NCBI GenBank assembly: GCA_029210205.1
Contig: JARGOD010000021.1
Coordinates: 1-60,004, forward strand
Direction of reading: 5' to 3'
Source of the DNA: Verrucomicrobiales bacterium
GTDB lineage: Bacteria > Verrucomicrobiota > Verrucomicrobiia > Verrucomicrobiales > DEV007
Length of the DNA stretch: 60,004 nucleotides
Below the pieces are notes generated by a model. The model saw only the letters and a list, made by a program, of their open reading frames with translations. It was not told the DNA's origin and searched no databases. Below, in pieces: positions 1-10,020 of this stretch; the first letter of the stretch is position 1, and every line of letters begins with the position of its first letter. A program made the translations under genes and the position numbers.

Positions 1-3000
1 CGACGACTTCGGCATCGATGACGTCATCTTCGGATTCTTCCGGAGCCGGCTCGACCGGATCGGGAGCACGGCCAATCAAACAAGCCTGTTGGTTTTGCTT
101 CGGATCCTTCGAACTGATGAAACTATCGACGCCGCGATACCCGAGATCAGTGAGGAAAGAAACCCACTCCTCGCGGGAAAGAAGCGCCGAATCTTTACGA
201 AGATCCGTGTCTTTGAAACGCCACCATCCGGGAAGAAGACCAAAAACGTTATCGAGTGCAGCACGACGCCAGGTCACCTCAAGGAACATGAGGACACCGT
301 CCTTCGCGAGGGCACGCTGAAGGTTACGGAAAGTCGCCTTAAGATCCTCTGTCGCGTGAATCACGTTCGACGCGAGGATGATATCAAAATGGTGTGGATC
401 GAATCCCTGAAGCTCAGGGTCCTTTTCACAATCGAACATCTTATATTCGACGAAAGGATAGTCCTCCCCGAAACGATCTTCGGCTGCCTGCAGGAAGAGA
501 GGTCCGTTATCCGTGAAGACATACTCCGTGCGATCGGCAGGGAACAGTGAAAGCAGGCTGCTTGTCAGCGAGCCCGTTCCAGCGCCGACCTCGAGGACAC
601 GAATCGCGCGTCGCTCCGGAAGGTTCGCCACCGCGGCGACCAATGCATCGCGGATCTGCTCGTTGATGACTGGGAAGTCAGCGCCTTCACGATAAAAGCG
701 CTCCATGATGCGGGATGAACCGCCCGGGAAAAGCACCTCAAGCGGGTCTGTTTCCCCACTGAGAACACCGGCAAGGTTCGGCCCGGAAAGACGCTGCAAC
801 TCCGCCTCGGAGGCGAACTCAGGCATGTCTTCAGCAAGCTTGTCGAGATATGGCAAGGCATCTTCGTCGCCGGGAACTTCGATTACTTCCCACTCGGCCT
901 CATTGAGCTGCTTCAAAAAGCCACCCTCTTCGAGAGAAGTGAACTGGCCGCGCACGAGCTTCGCGTGCTGATCCGCGATCGCGAGATCGCGCATGAGATC
1001 TTCGATCGTGACCTTGTCGCCTTCCTTCGGATTCCATCCGAGTTGGAAATAGGCATTAATGATGAACTGACGGGAAATCTCGTCGAGAGCCGGGAGGAAA
1101 GTTGCGTAGTGATTCGCTAAACCGCGCTTCTCGTAATACTCAGGCAAATTCTCATTCGCAGCGGCAACGAGATCCTTTGGATCCGGCACCATTGCGTTGC
1201 CGTCTTCGCGAGTGCCCTTGAGGCGCGCGAGTTCCCATCTTGCCTGATAAAGACACTTCTCAAGATCGTCGGTATTGCTCTGCTCAACGCGATCAGCGCG
1301 GAAACCGTAGATCTCCGCGACAAGCTCTCCGGAATCATCATAGACGTCGATGTCAGCGATGATGTATTCGCGGTCGTTGTCGGAATTGACCTTGGCGTGT
1401 CCCCAGAGACGGAGCGGTGGACGCTCGACGTGGAGACGGATGCTTCGGATCGCTGCCGGGAGGTAAAAGTAATCCTCAGCATTGGCGCCATCAGGAATGA
1501 CCTGACCACCCTTCACGGTATGGAAGCAGGCATCGAGAACCGCCGGATGGAAATGATGATCAGGAATCGTGTCGTAAAGGCCTTCAGGAGCGACGATCTC
1601 AGCGAGACATTCACCATCCTTACGCCAAACATTCTGAAGGTGCTGGAAAAGCGGGCGGAACTGATAGCCAGCCTCTTCGTAATCCTCGTAGTACTCCTCG
1701 TGATCGAAGTGGCGAGGAAGATCCTTCTTCACTTCTTCAAAGTTGAGCTGAGGCTTCGTCGGCTCAGGTTGCTTGCGAAGAACCCCCTGGGAATTGAGGT
1801 CCCACTCCCCTTTTTCGCCGGTCGCGGAGAAAACCTGAAAAATGCGAGTCGTCTCATCGAAGACGACTTCGACCGTCGGGACTTTCTCCTCAGAAACGAA
1901 GAGCGCTTTCTTCATCTCAAGATCTTCAACGACGTAGTTCTCGTCCGGGAAGATCTTGCGGGCAATCGCAATACCGATCTCGCCGTATCCAGCGGCCGGA
2001 AAAACGACACTGTCCCAGAAACGGTGATCATCGAGCCAGGTAAAATAACGAGGATCGAGTTCGAAACGCCAGGTAGGATGAGGTGCTGTCTGCTTGAGTC
2101 CAAGCAGCGGATGCTCAAGCGGAGCGCAGCGGAGATACTCCCCTTCTTTTGATTCAAGCCAGAAGACTTCCTTTTGCCAGGCATAGGTCGGAAGACGAAC
2201 GCCGCGCGGTGAGGCCTGGTTCACTGATTCCCAATCGACTTCGTAGCCGTGGTTGTGAAGCTTCGCGAGACCGGAAAGCATTTCGACGGACTCGTCCGTC
2301 TTACGCTTCAGGCTGGAAAAATAGAATCCTTTGCGACTCTGATCGGAGAGACACTCCATGATCGGATTCTGCAACGCCGGGTGCGGTCCGAGTTCGAGGA
2401 AAGAGTCTTCACCCGAGCGGATCAAGTTCTGGATAGCAGGAGCGAAAAGCACCGCCTCACGGACATTGTTCCACCAGTATTCGCCGTCGATTTTCGTACC
2501 GTCAAAGACACCGCCGGTAACCGTGGAAATGTAAGGGATCTTCGTCGCACGCGGCTTGATGTCTTTGAGGACCTCCAGAAGCTCGTCCTTGATCGGCTCC
2601 ATTTGGTGCGTGTGGAATGCGTAATCGATCCGCAACCAGCGCACAAATTTGCCCTGCTCTTCGAGCTCAGCGACAACCTCTTCGAGAGGGCCTGTGTCAC
2701 CAGCGAGAGTTAACAATCCGGGGCTGTTCACCACCGCGATTTCAACCTGCTCTTCTTTTCCGGCGATTGCTTTCTTTGCTTCCGCCTGGGAAAGACCGAC
2801 CGCAACCATGCGCCCGTTTCCACCTGTCTCGTCCTGAAGACGTGAACGGTGGTAAATGACCGTGACCGCATCTTCCATCGTGTAGACGCCGGCGACATAC
2901 GCTGCCGCGACCTCACCGACGGAGTGCCCGACGACTTTTGAAGGAACAATACCCCATGACTTCCAAAGCTCAGCGAGAGCAATCTGGAGGCCGAAGATCG

Positions 3001-4843
3001 CAGGCTGCGCGATGTTCGTGCGGTTGATCTGCGAAGACTCTTCGTCGCGGGTCATCTCTTCGATGAGCGACCATCCGGCGAGTGGCTTGAGGTGCTTGTC
3101 GATCTCTTCGAGAACGCCACGGAAGACCGGCTCACGTTCGAGAAGGTGTTGACCCATCGCCCACCACTGTGCGCCCTGTCCCGTGAAGACAAAGACGAGT
3201 GGGTGCGCTTCTCCGGAAGGCTTTCCGGGGACCGCAGATTCACTGTCACCGGTGGCGAGCCACTCGGTCATTTCATGGATGAAATCCTGTTTCGTCTGCG
3301 CGACAAAGGCGAGACGGTTATCATGATGCTCACGCTTGAGACCAGCCGCAGAACCAATCGCATTGATGTCTGCCTCAGATCCGCGGAGGAATCGGCGCCA
3401 GCGCTTCACGGTGTCGCGAAGGGCGTCGTCGCCACGAGCGGAAACCGGCAGGAGCACGGGTCGCATTGCCTTTTCAGAAGCAGCACCACCGCTGAGAGTG
3501 ACTGCCTCACTGGCGGAAGCCTTCGAAGGCTCAGGTGCCGCCTCAAGGACGATGTGAGAGTTCGTTCCACCGAAACCAAAGCTGTTCACGCCGACGACTG
3601 GAAGCTGCCCCTCGATGTGCGGAAGCGGCTGGAGCTCGGTCGAGACTTTAAACTTAAATTCGTCGAAAGGAATGTTCGGATTCGGATTTTTGAAGTTCAG
3701 GTTCGCCGGAACTTGATCATGATGGAGCACCAGCGCCGCCTTCGCGAGACCGGCGACACCCGAACCTGATTCGAGGTGTCCGACATTCGTTTTCACCGAA
3801 CCAATAAGACAGTAATCGTCGTCGTCACGACCCTGGGAAAGAATCTGACCGAGCGCGCGGGTTTCGATCGGGTCACCCACCGGCGTTCCCGTGCCGTGCG
3901 CTTCCATGTAGCGAACTGCCTTCGGCTCGAGACCGGCCTGCGCGTAAGCAATGCGGAGCATCTCCGCCTGCGTTTCGACACCGGGAACCGTCATCGAGGA
4001 GGTATTACCGTCCTGGTTGATCACCGCGGCTTTAATCGTGCAATAGATGCGATCACCATCTTCTTGAGCCTGGGAAAGCGGCTTGATGACAAACATTCCT
4101 GCGCCCTCACCACGGACATAGCCATTCGCGCGGTCGTCAAAAGCGAAACACTGACCCGTTGGAGAAAGCATCGTCGCCTTCGAGAAACCAATTGATGCAT
4201 CAGGCGTGATGAGTGCATTACAGCCTCCAGCCAGCGCCATGTCCGCCATTCCGGACCAGACCGACTCACACGCGAGGTTGATCGCGACAAGCGCGGAAGA
4301 ACAAGCGGTATCAACAGAGACAGCCGGACCTTTGAAATCGAGAAGGTAGGAAATTCGGTTCGAAGCAATCGAAAGCGTCGATCCTGAGTTAGTGTGCACA
4401 TCGACATTGCGAGGATCGCTCTGGGCGACGTTCGCATAGTCATTCGAGGCAATTCCCACATATACTGCGGTATTGGAACCACGAAGTTTGTCAGGAGCCA
4501 TGCCGGCATCCTCGAGTGACTCCCATGCCGTCTCCAGCATCCAGCGCTGCTGAGGGTCCATGCGCAAGGCTTCGCGTGGAGAAATACCGAAGAACTGAGC
4601 ATCGAATTTGTCGTGGTCGTGGACGAATCCACCCCACTTCGTGATCATCTTGCTGGGGATCTCCACATTCTCGTGGTGCCAGCGCTCACGATTCCAGCGG
4701 TTACTTGGAACAGGAACGATACCGGAGCGCTCCTCCACCATCATTTGCCAGAAGGATTCAGGACCGGTGACACCGCCGGGAAGGCGACATCCGATTCCTA
4801 CAATAGCCAAAGGCTCGCGAGTCACTGATTTGTTGTCAGACAT
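1..4843 (-). CDS. Type I polyketide synthase, N-terminal part (KS-AT-DH-C-methyltransferase), runs off the left edge
   Basis: The reading frame is open from the ATG at 4843 to base 1 (about 1,614 residues) with no stop, so the gene is partial at its 3' end. Visible domains: a ketosynthase (about residues 10-430; nucleophile C181 in DTACSSA, with EAHGTGT and KTNVGH further on); an acyltransferase (about 540-850; GHSVGE serine S641); a dehydratase (about 915-1200; H940, and D1104 in HPAVLDA); and a SAM-dependent methyltransferase (about 1350-1560; VLEVGAGTG near 1416-1424). This order matches reducing, often iterative, synthases that extend and C-methylate an acyl chain. KR, ER and ACP domains would be expected beyond the edge. 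The dehydratase motif reads HxxxDxxxxP instead of HxxxGxxxxP. The start is supported by the KS beginning almost at once (LAIVGIGCRLPGG). The product is unknown. No tailoring gene is visible upstream. Confidence 0.95.
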   Translation of the reverse strand, partial: MSDNKSVTREPLAIVGIGCRLPGGVTGPESFWQMMVEERSGIVPVPSNRWNRERWHHENVEIPSKMITKWGGFVHDHDKFDAQFFGISPREALRMDPQQRWMLETAWESLEDAGMAPDKLRGSNTAVYVGIASNDYANVAQSDPRNVDVHTNSGSTLSIASNRISYLLDFKGPAVSVDTACSSALVAINLACESVWSGMADMALAGGCNALITPDASIGFSKATMLSPTGQCFAFDDRANGYVRGEGAGMFVIKPLSQAQEDGDRIYCTIKAAVINQDGNTSSMTVPGVETQAEMLRIAYAQAGLEPKAVRYMEAHGTGTPVGDPIETRALGQILSQGRDDDDYCLIGSVKTNVGHLESGSGVAGLAKAALVLHHDQVPANLNFKNPNPNIPFDEFKFKVSTELQPLPHIEGQLPVVGVNSFGFGGTNSHIVLEAAPEPSKASASEAVTLSGGAASEKAMRPVLLPVSARGDDALRDTVKRWRRFLRGSEADINAIGSAAGLKREHHDNRLAFVAQTKQDFIHEMTEWLATGDSESAVPGKPSGEAHPLVFVFTGQGAQWWAMGQHLLEREPVFRGVLEEIDKHLKPLAGWSLIEEMTRDEESSQINRTNIAQPAIFGLQIALAELWKSWGIVPSKVVGHSVGEVAAAYVAGVYTMEDAVTVIYHRSRLQDETGGNGRMVAVGLSQAEAKKAIAGKEEQVEIAVVNSPGLLTLAGDTGPLEEVVAELEEQGKFVRWLRIDYAFHTHQMEPIKDELLEVLKDIKPRATKIPYISTVTGGVFDGTKIDGEYWWNNVREAVLFAPAIQNLIRSGEDSFLELGPHPALQNPIMECLSDQSRKGFYFSSLKRKTDESVEMLSGLAKLHNHGYEVDWESVNQASPRGVRLPTYAWQKEVFWLESKEGEYLRCAPLEHPLLGLKQTAPHPTWRFELDPRYFTWLDDHRFWDSVVFPAAGYGEIGIAIARKIFPDENYVVEDLEMKKALFVSEEKVPTVEVVFDETTRIFQVFSATGEKGEWDLNSQGVLRKQPEPTKPQLNFEEVKKDLPRHFDHEEYYEDYEEAGYQFRPLFQHLQNVWRKDGECLAEIVAPEGLYDTIPDHHFHPAVLDACFHTVKGGQVIPDGANAEDYFYLPAAIRSIRLHVERPPLRLWGHAKVNSDNDREYIIADIDVYDDSGELVAEIYGFRADRVEQSNTDDLEKCLYQARWELARLKGTREDGNAMVPDPKDLVAAANENLPEYYEKRGLANHYATFLPALDEISRQFIINAYFQLGWNPKEGDKVTIEDLMRDLAIADQHAKLVRGQFTSLEEGGFLKQLNEAEWEVIEVPGDEDALPYLDKLAEDMPEFASEAELQRLSGPNLAGVLSGETDPLEVLFPGGSSRIMERFYREGADFPVINEQIRDALVAAVANLPERRAIRVLEVGAGTGSLTSSLLSLFPADRTEYVFTDNGPLFLQAAEDRFGEDYPFVEYKMFDCEKDPELQGFDPHHFDIILASNVIHATEDLKATFRNLQRALAKDGVLMFLEVTWRRAALDNVFGLLPGWWRFKDTDLRKDSALLSREEWVSFLTDLGYRGVDSFISSKDPKQNQQACLIGRAPDPVEPAPEESEDDVIDAEVV

Positions 4844-4870
4844 GTGAAGTAGCGTTCAAGAAGTAAAAAC

Positions 4871-4903
4871 GAAAAAACGGGAAGGTCCATCCGGGCCTTC
4901 TCG
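4871..4903 (-). terminator. Terminator-like hairpin in the leader of the polyketide synthase gene
   Basis: On the minus strand an 8-bp stem (GAAGGCCC / GGACCTTC, one G-U pair, loop GGAT; 4900-4881) is followed by TTTTTTCGTTTTT (4877-4865). It has the form of an intrinsic terminator. It lies about 180 nt after the malate dehydrogenase stop and ends only about 20-28 nt before the polyketide synthase ATG at 4843, which leaves little room for a promoter after it. It could end mdh transcription, or act as an attenuator for the synthase. Confidence 0.6.
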
Positions 4904-4951
4904 CTAAATCAAAAATGGGTCGTGCTGAAGCGATGAAAAATTGATCAAATC

Positions 4952-4982
4952 AGAGTGTTTCGGCTTAACGATTCGACACTCT
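4952..4982. promoter_or_regulatory. Inverted repeat in the mdh-PKS intergenic region
   Basis: AGAGTGT (4952-4958) and ACACTCT (4976-4982) form perfect 7-bp arms around a 17-nt spacer, with a TTGATCAA palindrome next to it at 4941-4948. It sits between malate dehydrogenase and the PKS leader hairpin. It could be an operator, or an RNA stem forming upstream of the terminator-like hairpin. The sequence shows no more than the symmetry. Confidence 0.4.
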
Positions 4983-5082
4983 TCGCGACGCTGAATTAAT
5001 CCCGAAGGACCGCAGAGTCAACAGGGTAAGAGAAATGGTTTAACAGGGTTTAATGGTAATGATTTCCAAAATTTTAACAGGC

Positions 5083-6066
5083 TCAAGAAAGCATATCGGC
5101 GACTGCCTCCTTCTCCTCTCGCAATTCCTGTACCGAAGCTTCGATTTTCTCGCGGCTAAATTCGTCAACCGGCACATCCTGAACGATTTCCCACGATTCA
5201 CCGTCTGTGCGGATCGGGAAAGATGAAATCAGCCCCTCGTCGACTCCGTAAGAACCATCCGAGCAGACGCAAACGCTGTTCCAGTCGCCTTCCGGCGTCG
5301 GGGTTGTGAGACTTTTCACCGTATCGACGACTGCATTAGCGGCCGATGCAGCTGAGGAAGAACCGCGAGCCTCAATAATCGCTGCACCACGCTTCTGAAC
5401 CGTTTCGATGAACTCTCCTTTAAGCCAGGACTCATCATTAATTTTCTCAGCAGCAGGAACTCCGCCGATAAGCGCGTTCGTGAAATCAGGATACTGAGTC
5501 GCGGAGTGGTTTCCCCAGATCGTAGTATTCGTCACCTCGCTGACGTGAACACCGGCCTTCGCGGCAAGCTGACTTTTCGCCCGATTCTCATCCAGCCGCG
5601 TCATTGCGAACCAGCGCTCCGAAGGAATTTCTTTCCCGCTGTTCATCGCGATGAGGCAGTTGGTGTTACAGGGATTTCCGACTACGAGTGTCTTCGCGTC
5701 AGAGGCGCCATTCGCGGCAATAGCCTGGCCTTGACCCGTGAATATTTTCCCATTGATCCCAAGAAGATCGGCACGCTCCATGCCTGCTTTGCGTGGCACA
5801 CTGCCAACGAGGAGTGACCAGTTCGCATCTTTGAAGCCTACGTCCAAATCGGAAGAATACTGAATGTCCTCCAGCAATGGAAAAGCGCAGTCGTCAAGCT
5901 CCATAATAACCCCTTCAAGAGCCTTCATCGCCGGCTCAATCTCGATAAGGTTCAGGGCCACTTTCTGATCCGGACCAAACATGGCCCCACTTGCGATGCG
6001 AAAAAGAAGGGAATACCCGATTTGACCGGCAGCGCCGGTCACAGCGACTCGAATTGGCTTGTTCAT
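5083..6066 (-). CDS. mdh: Malate dehydrogenase (NAD-dependent, type 2)
   Basis: Interconverts malate and oxaloacetate in the TCA cycle, in the cytosol. The 327-residue protein starts at [11 protein letters not shown], so the NAD-binding GAAGQIG lies at residues 11-17 and the length is normal for the family. Visible motifs are [12 protein letters not shown] (91-102, substrate loop with arginines), VGNPCNTN (129-136), TRLDENRA (156-163, catalytic Asp159 and Arg) and WGNHS (184-188, catalytic His187). It belongs to the cytosolic-like MDH group rather than the LDH-like group. The frame stays open upstream into the malQ gene, but the family N-terminus fixes the start at 6066. No clear Shine-Dalgarno is visible. 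It is 85 nt after malQ on the same strand. Short CCCTGTT-type motifs follow its stop codon. Confidence 0.95.
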   Translation of the reverse strand: MNKPIRVAVTGAAGQIGYSLLFRIASGAMFGPDQKVALNLIEIEPAMKALEGVIMELDDCAFPLLEDIQYSSDLDVGFKDANWSLLVGSVPRKAGMERADLLGINGKIFTGQGQAIAANGASDAKTLVVGNPCNTNCLIAMNSGKEIPSERWFAMTRLDENRAKSQLAAKAGVHVSEVTNTTIWGNHSATQYPDFTNALIGGVPAAEKINDESWLKGEFIETVQKRGAAIIEARGSSSAASAANAVVDTVKSLTTPTPEGDWNSVCVCSDGSYGVDEGLISSFPIRTDGESWEIVQDVPVDEFSREKIEASVQELREEKEAVADMLS

Positions 6067-6151
6067 GTTCTGAAAAAGAGGAGGAAATTGATGAATTTGC
6101 GAGGCTTTATCTGAAGTCGACGCCACCCTATATGTTATTTGGTGGGAAGAG

Positions 6152-7906
6152 TTAAAAAGAGCCAACCCTTCGCGAGCGACCGGCTTCATTCAAGACCTTT
6201 TTTAGCATCTCTCTTAGCTCCCAAAAGTTCTCACCCACTGCCAACTCCATTGAAGACATCGGGACGCGATAACTCCAATTCGTTCCATCCATAACTCCGG
6301 GGACATTGATTCGGTCAGTTTCTCCTAAAATGTCTGAGATCATAATGGCCACACGGTCAGAGTTTGAAAAGCAAATTTCCCGGAACAAACGCTCCCAGAC
6401 TGCCGTCGAAAACTCGGGCGGAAGGTCTCTTTGCATCTCAATACCGGCGAATTCGCACAGTGTCCCGAGGAAGCGGCGTGCTTCCCACCAATCTTCGCTA
6501 TCATGCTCGGCCTCATCCATGGCTGCCTTTGCCTCATTCCATTGCCCCATCATCGGGGCATGATCATGAGTCGCGTAGGCCGCAAATGACAACTTCGGAT
6601 AGTGGAGCCCCGAGGCCACATGACTTCCATCAAACTCCCACTGGGGAACCTTCATACCTGCAATACCCAATTCAGTGAGCGACGGACGAACGTAATCTGG
6701 AACAGTCCCTAGGTCTTCGGCGATCACTTCAGCCCCACCGGCCGCTTCGACGATCATACGAAAATACTTTTCGCCGTCGGCCCGGTTTGCACTCTTAGAA
6801 TCTTCGGAATGGTCAGCCCGCGGACGGAAGCCCGGCAACCTGCCCCCGCAGCGAGAAGCGGCTTCATCCTGCGTTAAAGGGAGAAACTCGGCATTACGTA
6901 CCGGATTCCACGGAAAAGAGTAAATTCGATAGAAACCCAAAGCATGATCGACGCGGAACATGCTGAAGATTTCTGTCGTTTTTTGAATTCGCTGGCGCCA
7001 CCAATCAAAGTCGCGCTCTTCGAGAACCTCCCAACGGTAAAGTGGAATCCCCCAGTTCTGCCCCCATTTCTGGACAAACTCGTCGTCTTTAAACAACGTC
7101 TCCGGAGGTGCCCCTCCATACCAATCGAGATCGAAGAGGTCGAGGTTTGCCCAGACGTCGCAACTGTAGAGACTGACGCCGAAAGGGATGTCGCCCATCA
7201 GACTCACGTCCTTTGATCCGGCGTATTCAGCAATTGATTTCCACTGCTCGAATGCGATCCACTGCACATAAGCGTAGTAGCGGAGATCGCGATCAATGTC
7301 GTCACCGCTCTCCTTTGCTTCTTCCATCAGAAGCATGAGCGCATTACTCTTCGTTCGATAGGTCTCGTCCCAGTGCTGCCAAACCTGACTGCCGTTCTCC
7401 CGGTCCATGAAAAATCGGAAAACACAGTAATCATTGAGCCATTCTGATTCCTCCTCGCAGAATGCTTCAAAAGCATCGGCACGAATATCCACCTTGCCCT
7501 GAACGTTCGCTAAAAATCCTTCATAGGCCTCATGTAGCAATTCATGCTTTAACTTACGGACTTCCTCATACTTCACCGGCCCGCTGTTGAGATAGTCGAT
7601 ATCGTAAGACGAAGTAACAGCTCTGAACTGATCCTCAGAGAGGTCGAGAAGTGCATCAGTCGAGCAATCGAGAGTCATTGGCTCAATCGCAACGGAACTG
7701 ATTGCATTGTAAGGACTATTATCCGGACCTGTTTCATTAATAGGAAGCAACTGTACAAATCCAAAGCCCGTTTCCGAAGCGAAACGGACAAACTCTCTGA
7801 GACTCGCAACATCCCCGACTCCCAGATCTTGTTCCCCCCGAACGGAAAAAACCGGAACTAAAATTCCGGCGAGTCGACGATTCGTGCTGTGGCGTGTTTC
7901 CGGCAT
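6152..7906 (-). CDS. malQ: 4-alpha-glucanotransferase (amylomaltase, GH77)
   Basis: Transfers maltodextrin segments between alpha-1,4-glucans, releasing glucose, in cytosolic glycogen or maltodextrin turnover. The 584-residue protein has the GH77 catalytic set: nucleophile Asp320 in FRVDH, acid/base Glu397 in AEDLG, and Asp448 in THDHA. The N-terminal LLPINETG and SPYNAIS segment is also typical. The ATG at 7906 is followed at once by family sequence ([14 protein letters not shown]). It lies upstream of mdh on the same strand with an 85-nt gap, so the two may share a transcript. No other maltose gene is adjacent. At 584 residues it is somewhat longer than the common form of about 500. Confidence 0.93.
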   Translation of the reverse strand: MPETRHSTNRRLAGILVPVFSVRGEQDLGVGDVASLREFVRFASETGFGFVQLLPINETGPDNSPYNAISSVAIEPMTLDCSTDALLDLSEDQFRAVTSSYDIDYLNSGPVKYEEVRKLKHELLHEAYEGFLANVQGKVDIRADAFEAFCEEESEWLNDYCVFRFFMDRENGSQVWQHWDETYRTKSNALMLLMEEAKESGDDIDRDLRYYAYVQWIAFEQWKSIAEYAGSKDVSLMGDIPFGVSLYSCDVWANLDLFDLDWYGGAPPETLFKDDEFVQKWGQNWGIPLYRWEVLEERDFDWWRQRIQKTTEIFSMFRVDHALGFYRIYSFPWNPVRNAEFLPLTQDEAASRCGGRLPGFRPRADHSEDSKSANRADGEKYFRMIVEAAGGAEVIAEDLGTVPDYVRPSLTELGIAGMKVPQWEFDGSHVASGLHYPKLSFAAYATHDHAPMMGQWNEAKAAMDEAEHDSEDWWEARRFLGTLCEFAGIEMQRDLPPEFSTAVWERLFREICFSNSDRVAIMISDILGETDRINVPGVMDGTNWSYRVPMSSMELAVGENFWELREMLKKVLNEAGRSRRVGSF

Positions 7907-8053
7907 GGCGATTCCTGCCGCACGTTACTCAAAAGCGATAGGAACTCTACTGGAAATTAGAAGCTCGCTACCGGCAGACATAACATCGGGCACTGAGTTT
8001 GGATGGCACACCGGAAAACCGGAATCCGAGATCCTCTCCAGACCGGACTAAGA

Positions 8054-9043
8054 TCACGCTTCGCGAATCGATCCAACAACCTCGTCTTTCCCAATCAGAT
8101 GATCGAGAATTGCGCGAGGCTCTCCAATCTTCTTGCTAACCGACAATTCACGTATCCGCTCAACAAGGCGGCGCGGAACCTTGGTGTAAGTATTCGCACA
8201 TTTCCAATAGCCTTTGTTCGCTGCCTCCATAGCGCTCCTCGAAGAGTCCGCGTGACCATTCAAGGCAGGAACTTCGATTTCACCTTCCACCTTTTCGAAG
8301 ACACCGAAAAGATTTCCGGGAAGTACGTCGAGCTTCACCTTTTTCAGTCCCGCCTTTGCTGCAACTGCTTCAAGTGTGAGCGCATCAAACCCGTGTAAAT
8401 GACCATCGTGCCACTTATGATTGAAATGCATGCCGCCAAAAAGAATGTCCGGCACTTCTACCCAAAACCGGCCGCCCACCTTGAGATATTCAGCCATTGC
8501 CCGAAGATCCTCGACAGGATCGGCAAGATGTTCCAGAACCTGGAAAAGTGTCACGAGATCAAAAGAACCCTTCTCTAGGTTCGCGTCCTGATACATTCCG
8601 AGGAAAACATCAACATCATAGGAGTCCTTCGCAAAGGAGCCATAGTTGCTCGGCTCAACACCGCGAGATTCGCATCCGACCTGATCAAGGAGATAGACCC
8701 ATTCACCTCCGCCTGCTCCAATGTCCAGCGTCCGCATACCGGGCTTTATGGCAGAAGCTCCGCCACCGTGCTTGAGACGGTGTAGCGCAACTCCTCCAGC
8801 ACGGTAGATGTGCTTCAGTTTCGGTTGCTTTACACTTTTGTAGTCCGATCGATAATCCTCTTTGTAATACTTCGCAAGATCATCAACGGGAAGTGGATCG
8901 ACGAAAATCAATCCGCTTTCTCTCGATCTTAAATTTCGAAGCGCATGGCCCTCTCTCGCTTTTTTAGCCACGACTTCACAGTCGTGCGATCCAGTAATCG
9001 GACAAGGGCGCTCGGATTGGACTAGTTCAGTTTCAGAAGCCAT
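8054..9043 (-). CDS. Class I SAM-dependent methyltransferase, substrate unknown
   Basis: The 329-residue protein has a Rossmann methyltransferase core: LDIGAGGGEW (about 106-115) as the SAM-binding loop, an acidic residue in GVEPS at the end of strand 2, and FQVLEHLADP as motif IV/post-IV. The arrangement fits the Methyltransf_23 group, which often acts on lipids, quinones or glycans. A short N-terminal Cys segment (PCPITGSHDC) may be a remnant metal-binding motif, as in sugar C-methyltransferases, but I cannot show that. I chose the start at 9043 (MASETELVQ); a start 24 bases upstream is also open. It is the last gene of the long minus-strand run, 55 nt after nagA. The substrate cannot be read from the sequence. 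Confidence 0.8.
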   Translation of the reverse strand: MASETELVQSERPCPITGSHDCEVVAKKAREGHALRNLRSRESGLIFVDPLPVDDLAKYYKEDYRSDYKSVKQPKLKHIYRAGGVALHRLKHGGGASAIKPGMRTLDIGAGGGEWVYLLDQVGCESRGVEPSNYGSFAKDSYDVDVFLGMYQDANLEKGSFDLVTLFQVLEHLADPVEDLRAMAEYLKVGGRFWVEVPDILFGGMHFNHKWHDGHLHGFDALTLEAVAAKAGLKKVKLDVLPGNLFGVFEKVEGEIEVPALNGHADSSRSAMEAANKGYWKCANTYTKVPRRLVERIRELSVSKKIGEPRAILDHLIGKDEVVGSIREA

Positions 9044-9098
9044 AAAGTGCAAGGCAAGGAGTAGCACATTTCCAACGGATCGCTAACATCCTCAAGCG

Positions 9099-10007
9099 CT
9101 AAATGCTGAGAGCCTCGCGGGGATTTGACGAAAAGATCTTTTGCACCTCTTCCTCAGAAAGACCCAACTCACGTTTCAGGTTCGCTGCGACTTGGAATCC
9201 ACGTACCGTCGATCCGGCTAAATTTGGAGAGCCGGGGCGTCGTGCAACGCCATGCTTGTCAATAATCACGGGAGCTCCGGAAAGTTCAAAAGTTCCCTCT
9301 CCGAGGCCTGCTGCCATAATCGCATCGGTCGTAACAATGGCCCGATCCAGCCCAATCTGATCAAAATAGTTCTGCAGCACAAACCAAGGGACATGAGCTC
9401 CGTCGGGAATAAAACAAAGCCATAAATGATCCGAGAGCGAAAGCGCTCGCTGAATAAAATTATCATGCCTCGGCAAATCGACCGGGCACCCGTTTCCTAA
9501 ATGAGTCACCATTGAAAGCCCCGCATCGATGCTGCGCTTCAAGGTTTCCAGATCCGGATTGCAATGCCCCGCCGAAACGGTGATTCCCATCGCGGAAAGA
9601 AACTCCGTCGTCTTTGCCATCGCATCGCACTCCGGAGCCAGCGTCATCAGCTTAATCATCCCCTGCCCCGCCTCAACCAGTCGTCGCGCGTCTTCGACCG
9701 TCGCGGGCACGACTGCTTCTGCGGGATGCGCTCCGACATAGCCTTCGACCGCGCTGATGAAGGGACCTTCGACATGAAAACCGGCGATCATTTCCGAGAG
9801 TAAATCATCCTCCTCGAAAAATCGGACAAGCTGCTTCAACTTCGCTTCGAGCGACGGAACTTGGTCCGTGATCAGTGTCGCCAAAAAGCGATCAATTCCA
9901 TCTGCCCGCAGCGCTTCACAAGCGGCGTGGCACTCTTCAAGCGTCAATGATGAAGAACAAAAATCGACACCTGCGTAGCCATTTACTTGTAGATCAAAAT
10001 AGCCCAT
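9099..10007 (-). CDS. nagA: N-acetylglucosamine-6-phosphate deacetylase, short form
   Basis: Expected to remove acetate from GlcNAc-6-phosphate in amino-sugar or peptidoglycan recycling. The metal and catalytic signatures of the amidohydrolase barrel are present: DLQVNG (5-10), HVEGPF (78-83, with Glu80), AGHCNPD (His148), THLGNG (His169), DGAHVPW (202-208) and TTDAI (Asp228, the catalytic base). The protein is only 302 residues against about 380 usually. It starts right at the first barrel strand and stops after SNPREALSI, so both halves of the small beta-sandwich domain are absent. It starts 13 nt after the dinG stop. No nagB, nagE or other amino-sugar gene is nearby. Confidence 0.85.
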   Translation of the reverse strand: MGYFDLQVNGYAGVDFCSSSLTLEECHAACEALRADGIDRFLATLITDQVPSLEAKLKQLVRFFEEDDLLSEMIAGFHVEGPFISAVEGYVGAHPAEAVVPATVEDARRLVEAGQGMIKLMTLAPECDAMAKTTEFLSAMGITVSAGHCNPDLETLKRSIDAGLSMVTHLGNGCPVDLPRHDNFIQRALSLSDHLWLCFIPDGAHVPWFVLQNYFDQIGLDRAIVTTDAIMAAGLGEGTFELSGAPVIIDKHGVARRPGSPNLAGSTVRGFQVAANLKRELGLSEEEVQKIFSSNPREALSI

Positions 10008-10020
10008 TTCATTTCAGTCT

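Noticed and set aside
89..4195. Several long plus-strand frames (89-550, 1397-2152, 3092-3769, 3776-4195)
   Set aside because: They lie antisense to the polyketide synthase, whose minus-strand frame is continuous and carries all catalytic motifs. The plus-strand frames have no family character.
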